Part shown: positions 25,475 to 34,300 of the stretch, in pieces | Layout of the letters: the number at the start of each line of letters is the position of its first letter | Position numbering within the stretch: position 1 is the stretch's first letter | Assembly: GCF_003583985.1 (NCBI RefSeq) | Contig: NZ_QXML01000009.1 | Span: 1 to 64,000, forward strand | From: Algoriphagus lacus | GTDB taxonomy: Bacteria; Bacteroidota; Bacteroidia; Cytophagales; Cyclobacteriaceae | DNA: 64,000 nucleotides | Direction: 5' to 3' | Notes under the pieces: model-generated | The model's database searches: none | What the model saw: the letters and a program-made list of their open reading frames with translations, nothing else | What the model was told of the DNA's origin: nothing | Made by a program: the position numbers and the translations under genes

Positions 25475-26147
25475 AGATGTGAAATTTTGGCATCTTAGAA
25501 ATCACCAACTTTTTTGGGTTCTGAACAACTCCCAGGTTCGGCAACTCTGCATCATCACGAATTTTAAAAGAGCGAAAAAGGGAGAAATGATCAATTTTGG
25601 AGAAAAGGAAAGTTCGAGAATTTACCTTTTGAAGAAAGGAAATCTCAAGTTAGTACAGGTGGATGAGCAAGGAAATGAATTCATCGTGGACATTATTCAA
25701 CAAGGAGAATTATTTGGGTCTCTGAATGTGGAAGGTGATGACAGCAGCTATGAATATGCCCAAGTTTTGACAGACCGAGTTGTCCTTTGCAGTTTTGGGG
25801 TGTCAGATTTTGAGCGACTTCTTTCTGAGAATCCAACCTTAGCGATTTCCTACACCAAACTGGTAGGCTTTCGACTTAAGCGGGTCAAAAACAGTTACTC
25901 AAATCTTTTCTTCAAAAGCGCCAAAGAACGATTGATAGCATTTCTGAAAGACTGGGCTAACAGGGAGGGGAAAATCAATGAGAATCAGGTGTGTCTGGAT
26001 AACTTTCTCACCCAAAAAGAAATCTCTCAAATCATTTGCAGTTCCCGCCAAACAACTACCCAACTTTTCAACGATTGGGAACAGCAGGGCTTGATCAGCT
26101 ACTCCCGAAAGGAAATTAGGATCAATAATTTAAAAGCATTGGGCTGA
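25467..26147 (+). CDS. Crp/Fnr family transcriptional regulator
   Basis: 226 residues: a cyclic-nucleotide-binding-type beta-roll (about 25-115, with GEMINFGEKESSRIYLLKKGNLKLV and GELFGSLNVEGDD), a dimer helix (FERLLSENPTLAISYTKLVG) and a C-terminal winged helix (LTQKEISQIICSSRQTTTQLFNDWEQQGLI). No cluster of cysteines for an Fe-S sensor is visible. It overlaps the ATP-grasp gene and is probably in the same transcript, so it may regulate its own operon through the dyad at 22088-22105. Confidence 0.9.
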   Translation: MSEDVKFWHLRNHQLFWVLNNSQVRQLCIITNFKRAKKGEMINFGEKESSRIYLLKKGNLKLVQVDEQGNEFIVDIIQQGELFGSLNVEGDDSSYEYAQVLTDRVVLCSFGVSDFERLLSENPTLAISYTKLVGFRLKRVKNSYSNLFFKSAKERLIAFLKDWANREGKINENQVCLDNFLTQKEISQIICSSRQTTTQLFNDWEQQGLISYSRKEIRINNLKALG

Positions 26148-26232
26148 ATCTTTCCATAATGTAATCTTCCAGACATTTGCCTTATTCCATTTCCAGCATC
26201 TTGAGGTAATAATAACCAAATCACCCAAGACT

Positions 26233-26664
26233 ATGCTACATGGACCAGGGTTCCCGCCTAATGCCATCGTCTCAGCCAGATCCCTCAGTTGGACATTCCG
26301 TATCCTGGCAGCGATGATCTTAACCCAATCACTGGTATATAAATTTGGAAGTCATCCGGATTCAATTATGTTATTTACCGAGCTTGGTGTAGAACCAGCT
26401 GGACGGGTTAGCTTGGGCATTGTGGAATTGGTGGTTGCGCTATTGATCCTTTATCCGAGAACAACTCTTTTAGGTGGGATTTTGGGTGTATTTATTATGG
26501 CTGGCGCATTGTTTACTCATTTTTTTCTCATAGGGATTATCTTTAATAATGACGGAGGCAAGCTATTTGGCCTGGCTGTAATCTGCTTTTTATCCTGTGT
26601 AGGACAGGTAATCATTCTGAAGAACCAATTGATCAGTTATATAAAAAATCGATATGTTATCTGA
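26233..26664 (+). CDS. DoxX family membrane protein
   Basis: 143 residues with four hydrophobic segments and the DoxX pattern: FRILAAMILTQSLVYKFGSH, ELGVEPAGRVSLGIVELVVALLIL, then GALFTHFFLIGIIFNNDGG and a final helix. DoxX proteins are small quinone-linked or redox-associated membrane proteins. The DinB gene overlaps its end by 11 bp, so the two are co-translated. The gap to the Crp/Fnr gene is 85 bp. Confidence 0.85.
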   Translation: MLHGPGFPPNAIVSARSLSWTFRILAAMILTQSLVYKFGSHPDSIMLFTELGVEPAGRVSLGIVELVVALLILYPRTTLLGGILGVFIMAGALFTHFFLIGIIFNNDGGKLFGLAVICFLSCVGQVIILKNQLISYIKNRYVI

Positions 26665-27145
26665 TGCCTGCTCCCAACAACTCGAAGAACTTGCAGAGCT
26701 CCTTCTTCAACTTTCACCGGAAGATTATTCAGGAATTTCGCCGGTATTTAAAAGCTCATCCATTGGCCAGCATGTCAGGCATATTTTGGAGTTTTTTGAA
26801 TGCCTGATATCCCAATACGATCAAGGGGAAATAAACTATGATCTCCGAAGGAGGGATCTGAGACTCGAAGCAGATCCCTATTTTGCGTTGGAAAAAATCC
26901 GGGAGCTTCAAACCATAAACCACATCCCAGACAAGGAGTTGAAAATTCTCCAAGATCATTTCCCAAATTCCCAGCCTGTTAAAACCAGCTTTTACAGGGA
27001 GTTGCTGTATAATTTGGAGCATTGTGTCCATCACCAGGCCTTAATTCGGCTGGCTTGTCTGTCCATTCCACATGTACGAATTTCTGAAAATTTCGGGGTT
27101 GCAAGATCAACTCTGACTTTCATCTCCAAAAAGGCTGAGAATTAA
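26654..27145 (+). CDS. DinB-like metal-binding four-helix-bundle protein
   Basis: 163 residues of the DinB/YfiT type. The three-histidine metal site is recognisable: His in IGQHVRHILEFFE and the later LEHCVHHQALIRLA. Length and helical pattern fit an intact domain. Related proteins act as thiol-dependent transferases, but this one's activity is unknown. It overlaps the DoxX gene, and both follow the Crp/Fnr regulator, suggesting a redox or stress context. Confidence 0.8.
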   Translation: MLSDACSQQLEELAELLLQLSPEDYSGISPVFKSSSIGQHVRHILEFFECLISQYDQGEINYDLRRRDLRLEADPYFALEKIRELQTINHIPDKELKILQDHFPNSQPVKTSFYRELLYNLEHCVHHQALIRLACLSIPHVRISENFGVARSTLTFISKKAEN

Positions 27146-27171
27146 ATATGGTTTGCTTGTCTGAGTCGGTT

Positions 27172-27292
27172 GATCTTAACTCTAGAAGCGCAGCTTTATT
27201 CCGACCTACCAATACTACATCAAATCCAATTTTACCAAGCTCCAATGCCAAAGCTTTTCCTATTCCTGACCTCAGGCACCAAACGATAACAT
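27172..27292 (-). pseudogene. Remnant of a short-chain dehydrogenase N-terminus
   Basis: On the minus strand this stretch translates as the first Rossmann unit of a short-chain dehydrogenase/reductase: NVIV, a damaged glycine loop, then SGIGKALALELGKIGFDVV and LVGRNKAAL. The loop (normally TGASSGIG) is interrupted by a frameshift: the ATG at 27290-27292 reads only six codons before a stop, and the rest is in another frame. Everything after the first 40 residues is absent. It is a relic, possibly left by a deletion between the DinB and Crp/Fnr genes. Confidence 0.7.
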
Positions 27293-27321
27293 TTGTTTAG
27301 ACTTTGGAGGACCAATCCTGT

Positions 27322-27891
27322 TCAGCGCTCTTTTTTCAGACGACTGAGATGTACCGGGGTGATTCCAAGATAGGAGGCAATCATATGCTGGGGCACGCGG
27401 TTGTGGATTTGTGGAAAAATGCTCTCCATCAGCTCATACCGCTCTTTAGGTGTTCGGGAATAGTAATTTTTGACCCTGTTGTCCTGATAGACAAAATAGA
27501 ACTCAGCTACTTTTCTACCGAATTTATCACCTTCTTTCATGAATTGGTATCCCCAATCAATTGCTTGACGAGTCATGACCACTGCCTCCAAGGGCTCCAA
27601 AGCTTGAAGCGTATACATGGCGGGTTGTTGTAACAAAAAGTTGGAGTAATCGGCTACAAATTGATTTTCAGATGCAAAATGGATCGTGTGCTCCACGCCT
27701 TTTGAATCGGTAACTACTACCCGCAAAAGTCCTTTTGAAATAAAAAACACTTCCTGTGGGACTTTTCCAGGTTGGCTGAGGAAATCGTTTTTTCGGAATT
27801 TCTGAAAAGAGCAAAGGGAAATAAGCTGATCCAACTCCTGTTGATCGGTTTGGATCAGACTCAGAATTGCATTTTTGAATGAATCGAACAT
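27322..27891 (-). CDS. Crp/Fnr family transcriptional regulator
   Basis: 189 residues: a beta-roll sensor domain (about 15-110, FSQKF-type start with GKVPQEVFFISKGLLRVVV), a long helix and a shortened DNA-binding domain ending MIASYLGITPVHLSRLKKER. This short type, common in Bacteroidota, usually controls a nearby stress or redox gene. The nearest gene that it could have controlled, the SDR remnant just downstream on the same strand, is broken, so its present target is unclear. Confidence 0.9.
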   Translation of the reverse strand: MFDSFKNAILSLIQTDQQELDQLISLCSFQKFRKNDFLSQPGKVPQEVFFISKGLLRVVVTDSKGVEHTIHFASENQFVADYSNFLLQQPAMYTLQALEPLEAVVMTRQAIDWGYQFMKEGDKFGRKVAEFYFVYQDNRVKNYYSRTPKERYELMESIFPQIHNRVPQHMIASYLGITPVHLSRLKKER

Positions 27892-28392
27892 GCCTGGTAC
27901 AAATTTCTAAGCTACTGAATTCCGCTTAATTTATTCCTGTGGATCGAGTGACCTTACTGTTGGTCAGATGATTGAGTCATTTTTACAGGATTGAAGTTTT
28001 CCAACCGCTTATTTTCTAACTCGTACTCCAATCACCTGATCTTCTGAGCTGGTATTTCTTGTGATTTTGAAAATACAATGGCCAATAGGGTAGGTGGGAC
28101 CTATCCAAGCTCCGATGATTTTTAACCTTCAGTCTGAACCGTCCCTTAAAATCCATTTGTTCCACGAAAGTCCATTTCGTTTTGTCCAAAGTCTGACTTT
28201 GCCCAATCAGGGTCAGGAATGGCTTTAACTGGATTTTTTTGATTCTTCTTTTTGCCCTCTGGTCCATTCATGGACAAAGGTCCAAAAAGTTTTACAAATC
28301 CAGATCTCCACATATCCATGGGATTTTTTTTAGGCTATTTCACCAGTCAACAATCTCGATTAATCCCATAAAGAACTATTTCTAAAAGTCAC
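27892..28392. other. Intergenic stretch between divergent genes
   Basis: About 500 bp upstream of both the Crp/Fnr gene (minus) and the giant surface-protein gene (plus). A basic 83-codon minus frame at 28016-28267 is not convincing. An imperfect GGTCAG...GAGTCA element near 27963 might be a regulator site. No promoter could be fixed. Confidence 0.4.
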
Positions 28393-31300
28393 ATGTCGAT
28401 TATAAAATCAGCTAAAAATGGATTTGAAGGTCTCTTCAATTTTTTTGAGTGCCTAACTCAGTTTTTTCAGTCTTTTTTTTGGAGATGGAAACTCCCTGCC
28501 TTTCTGGTCTTGGGTCTAATTTCAAACATCGCTTTAGGTCAGACTTATCAGTTTCCTAATAATTTGCAAGTTGGTGGAGGGTTTATGATGGGAACCAATG
28601 AAGTTTCCACAGTCTACACAGAAGGAACAAAGGATCCTCTTTTATTGACAATGAAAGAGGTTGGAGATCTATCCTGCGAATCACCAACAATATACATGAC
28701 CGGTGGTAGGCTCTTAATTTTGGGTTGTGGGGTTAGCAATAGCCAGAATTATGATAAAGTTTTTGAAATAAGAAAAAACAACGGAGATTCATTTAATGCC
28801 GAGTCTGTTTTGTTGACTCCTTCAACCTATCGTGCTTTTCCTACTTCTCCATATGAGCTCTTATTTAATGTTTATTTAAGAGGTTTTAAAAATAATGTTC
28901 AGAAAGGGGAGATTCATCTGACTAATCTGGTTCATGCCCAAAATTATCCCATTAATTTTTCGAATTATGCTGGCTTCAATGATATAGACATGCTCTATAT
29001 TTTTGTCGATAACCAGGATCTGTTTGTTGATGACCTCACCCTATCTCCCTTAGCTGCTGTACCTGTATTGCCGACTTTGACCACAAATTCAGCTACGGGA
29101 ATTTTAAGTGACCGCGCAGTATTGGGAGGTAATGTAACCAATGACGGTGGGGCAACGATAAGCGCTCGAGGAATAGTTTGGTCAACATCACCTAACCCTA
29201 CTGTTACCTCAAACAGAGTCAATATGGGTACCGGATCCGGATCATTTTCAGCAACTGTTACAGGTCTTCCGGCTAGCTCTACAGTTTATGTCAGATCTTT
29301 CGCAGTTAATTCGGCTGGAACAGCCTATGGAAACCAAATTTCATTTACTACTCCAGCCAAGCTTGTTGCCCAGATTTTATCGATTACTGGAGAATCATGT
29401 AATGGGAATGATGGTTCAGCTTCAATCGGGGCTATCGGTGGCACGCCCCCCTATTCTTTCTTATGGGAATTTGATAATAGTACGCTTTCAAGCCGGAACG
29501 ACTTAACGGCTGGCACTTATACGATCCGAGTTTCTGATTCAGCTGGTGATAGGTCAACGGCTATTGTTAATTTGGGTGCACAGGCTCCTTTAAACATTAG
29601 CCTTAACCTTTCGCAGGTTTCATGTTTCGGGGGATCTAATGGAGCCGCCTCGGTAACTGTGACTGGTGGAACTGGAGTTTATACTTACACTTGGTCTGTT
29701 GCCGGTCAGTCAAGAAGCAGGATTGAAAATTTGACAGCCGGTAGTTATTCAATTACCGTAAGGGACCAATCCGGTTGCCAGTCAGTTCAAAATTTTACTA
29801 TTACGGAACCTTCATTGCTTTCGGCTTCGGTTACCTCAGTAACTGATGCTACTTGTATCGGAGGGAATAATGGTGCTGCGCAGATTTCTGTTTCCGGTGG
29901 AACTCCTCCTTACACCTATAGCTGGAGTCCCAGCGGCGGTAGTTCACCAGCAATTTTTAATGTTTCAGCCGGAACCTATCAGGTTCTAATCCGTGATGCA
30001 AATTTCTGTGAGGTGACCCAAACTGTAACCATTAGGGAACCCAACTTACCGCTTCTGGTCAGCACGAACTCTGCAACTGAAGTTTTATCCACCTCTGCCA
30101 GAATTTCGGGCAGTGCCACCCAAGATTTATCCGGTTTTGGAGAGTCTGAATCATGCGTTTCTAAAGTTGGTTTTGTCTATTCAACTACCTCTAATCCTGA
30201 AATTGGCAACGGAACGGTAGCTTACGTAAATCCATTTACCCTTTCCGGATTTTCTGGCCTTCTACTAAATCTTCGCCCTAATTCGGTTTATTATGCAAGG
30301 GCTTTTGTTGAAAATTCGACGGGATCTGTTACCTACGGAAACGAACAATCATTTACCACGGCTCCGTTAAATCTGTCCATAGGAGGATCATTTTCTGTTT
30401 CTCCAAAAACGTATGATGGTAATTCAACTGCTACAATTTCATTTTACAGCTTAGTTCTTTCCGGTTTGAATCCTTCATTTAATAGAGTTGGACTTGAAGA
30501 TGTAGTAGTTGAGTTTGAAACTGCTGAAGCGGGTATAAATAAACCAGTCCGAATTGTCTCAGCCAATATTACTGGGCCTGACGCGAGCAGCTATAATTTT
30601 TCTTTGCTTAATTCCCCTTTCGCTACTGCTTCCATATTAAAGAAGGGCTTAACCATTACCGGTTTAACAGCGTCTTCGAAAACCTATGACGGGACCACTG
30701 ATGCGGTAGTAACCGGCACCCCGGTATTGTCCGGGGTCCTGGATGGGGATGATGTTACCCTTTCCGGAACTCCCGAATATGATTTTGTCACCTCGAATGC
30801 AGGCCAAGCTATTGAGATTGGGGTAACGGGGATTTCACTTTCAGGATCGGAGGCTTCCAATTATGAGCTTTTCCCTCCGGTATGGTTTGGCGATATTCTA
30901 AGAAGGCAAGTGCTGATGGGAGATCCTTCGATTACGGTTCAAAAAGTATTTGACGGAACCCGGCAGGCATCATTTGTCTTGGGTGCTCCGCTTAATCTGG
31001 TTACCGGGGATGAGGTGGTTGTCACGGGCTCTGCCCAGTATGAGGACGCAAATGTTGGAGTTGGGAAGCAGATCGTACTTACCTATGGTGTTTCAGGCAA
31101 TTCTGCTTCGAATTACCTGGCTCCGGTACCGTTTACCCGAACCGACGGTGAAATAACCCCTGCAGACTTGAGGATCACTGTTTCCTCGGAGACCAAAGTA
31201 TTTGGTGAACTGGATCCGGTATTTACACTTCAATATTCCGGATTTGTCTTCGGGGATGATGTTTCGGTGGTAGTCGGAACGCCTGTTTTCTCCAGAGATC

Positions 31301-34300
31301 CAGAGGAGAATGTGGGTAATTATCCGGTTGTCGTTTCGGGCTTGAGTTCCGCCAATTATGCTGTTCAACTCGTTCCGGGGAACCTGGAGATCACCCAGCG
31401 AAGGATTCAGGTAACGATGCCTTTTCTGTCCAAGTCGTATGGGGATGTGGATCCGGCTTTAACTTACACCACAGCTCCTGCTTTGGGCACGGTTCTACCG
31501 AATGGCATTCGGGTAGAGCTAAACGGTTCGCTGCAGCGTGAGCCAGGGGAAGATGTGGGAGACTACCGCATCGATATAGGCACGATCAAGGATTTGAATC
31601 CGAATTACCTGATTGGCTATGTAGGAGGGCTTTTGAGCATTGTTCCCAAGGAAGTCCGGGTGTCAGCTGATTCCAAGTCCAAGACTTACGGAGATCTTGA
31701 TCCGGCCTTCACCTATACTTCCATTCCTGGTGAAGGAGAGGAATTGGCCAACGGCCTGCGGGTAAGTTTTACAGGAGAATTGGAGAGACAGCCTGGGGAA
31801 GCGGTAGGCACTTATGTCATCTCCAGGGGCACGCTGTCCAATCCAAATTTCAATATTGTATTTCAGAACGGTGAGTTGGAGATTACGCCGTTGTCGGTTG
31901 AGGTGCGGGCAGATGCCCAGACCAAGGTCTATGGGGAGCTGGATCCGACACTGACCTATTCCACGCTGCCAGCCTTGGGAACGGTTTTGAGTAACGGGGA
32001 AATCCTAAGCTTATCCGGAGCGCTGAACAGAATAGGAGGAGAAGATGTGGGGAGGTATGCCATAGGAGTGGGCACTCTGAATCACCCTAACCTTACCCTA
32101 CGCTATGTGGGTTCGGAATTGGAAATTACCCTCAGACAGGTGGTGGTAAGCGCTGAGGGCAAAACCAAGGTGTTTGGTGAAATTGATCCGGCGCTGACCT
32201 ATAGTTCCGTTCCGGCTATTGCTTCGGTCTTGCCAAACGGGGAAGTGGTTTCCTTTACAGGAAGCCTGACCAGGGAGCCAGGGGAGGAAGTAGGGACTTA
32301 TCCGATTAGCCTGGGCTCTCTCACCAATCCAAACTATTCTGTGGTATTCAATGGTGCTGACTTGGAAATACAGCCCTTGACTCTTGTGGTTTCCGGATCT
32401 TTTACAACTAAATCAAAAGGATATGATGGAACGGTAAGTGCCGAAATTGAATCAAACAACCTGCAGCTTTCTGGATTGGTAACCGGATTCAATCAGGTCA
32501 TTCTTGAAAATGTAGTCGTTGAATTTGAGGACTCTGATGCAGGAATAGGAAAAGTAGTAAGGATAGTATCTGCTGACTTAACCGGGCCTGATGCTGGAAA
32601 TTATTCCTTGACTTTGACTAATTCCCCTTTCGCTACTGCTTCCATATTAAAGAAGGGCTTAACCATTACCGGTTTAACAGCGTCTTCGAAAACCTATGAC
32701 GGGACCACTGATGCGGTAGTAACCGGCACCCCGGTATTGTCCGGGGTCCTGGATGGGGATGATGTTACCCTTTCCGGAACTCCCGAATATGATTTTGTCA
32801 CCTCGAATGCAGGCCAAGCTATTGAGATTGGGGTAACGGGGATTTCACTTTCAGGATCGGAGGCTTCCAATTATGAGCTTTTCCCTCCGGTATGGTTTGG
32901 CGATATTCTAAGAAGGCAAGTGCTGATGGGAGATCCTTCGATTACGGTTCAAAAAGTATTTGACGGAACCCGGCAGGCATCATTTGTCTTGGGTGCTCCG
33001 CTTAATCTGGTTACCGGGGATGAGGTGGTTGTCACGGGCTCTGCCCAGTATGAGGACGCAAATGTTGGAGTTGGGAAGCAGATCGTACTTACCTATGGTG
33101 TTTCAGGCAATTCTGCTTCGAATTACCTGGCTCCGGTACCGTTTACCCGAACCGACGGTGAAATAACCCCTGCAGACTTGAGGATCACTGTTTCCTCGGA
33201 GACCAAAGTATTTGGTGAACTGGATCCGGTATTTACACTTCAATATTCCGGATTTGTCTTCGGGGATGATGTTTCGGTGGTAGTCGGAACGCCTGTTTTC
33301 TCCAGAGATCCAGAGGAGAATGTGGGTAATTATCCGGTTGTCGTTTCGGGCTTGAGTTCCGCCAATTATGCTGTTCAACTCGTTCCGGGGAACCTGGAGA
33401 TCACCCAGCGAAGGATTCAGGTAACGATGCCTTTTCTGTCCAAGTCGTATGGGGATGTGGATCCGGCTTTAACTTACACCACAGCTCCTGCTTTGGGCAC
33501 GGTTCTACCGAATGGCATTCGGGTAGAGCTAAACGGTTCGCTGCAGCGTGAGCCAGGGGAAGATGTGGGAGACTACCGCATCGATATAGGCACGATCAAG
33601 GATTTGAATCCGAATTACCTGATTGGCTATGTAGGAGGGCTTTTGAGCATTGTTCCCAAGGAAGTCCGGGTGTCAGCTGATTCCAAGTCCAAGACTTACG
33701 GAGATCTTGATCCGGCCTTCACCTATACTTCCATTCCTGGTGAAGGAGAGGAATTGGCCAACGGCCTGCGGGTAAGTTTTACAGGAGAATTGGAGAGACA
33801 GCCTGGGGAAGCGGTAGGCACTTATGTCATCTCCAGGGGCACGCTGTCCAATCCAAATTTCAATATTGTATTTCAGAACGGTGAGTTGGAGATTACGCCG
33901 TTGTCGGTTGAGGTGCGGGCAGATGCCCAGACCAAGGTCTATGGGGAGCTGGATCCGACACTGACCTATTCCACGCTGCCAGCCTTGGGAACGGTTTTGA
34001 GTAACGGGGAAATCCTAAGCTTATCCGGAGCGCTGAACAGAATAGGAGGAGAAGATGTGGGGAGGTATGCCATAGGAGTGGGCACTCTGAATCACCCTAA
34101 CCTTACCCTACGCTATGTGGGTTCGGAATTGGAAATTACCCTCAGACAGGTGGTGGTAAGCGCTGAGGGCAAAACCAAGGTGTTTGGTGAAATTGATCCG
34201 GCGCTGACCTATAGTTCCGTTCCGGCTATTGCTTCGGTCTTGCCAAACGGGGAAGTGGTTTCCTTTACAGGAAGCCTGACCAGAGAGCCAGGGGAGGAAG

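Noticed and set aside
28016..28267. Minus-strand frame of 83 codons before the giant surface-protein gene
   Set aside because: Very basic, no family pattern, no start signal, and isolated between divergent promoters.
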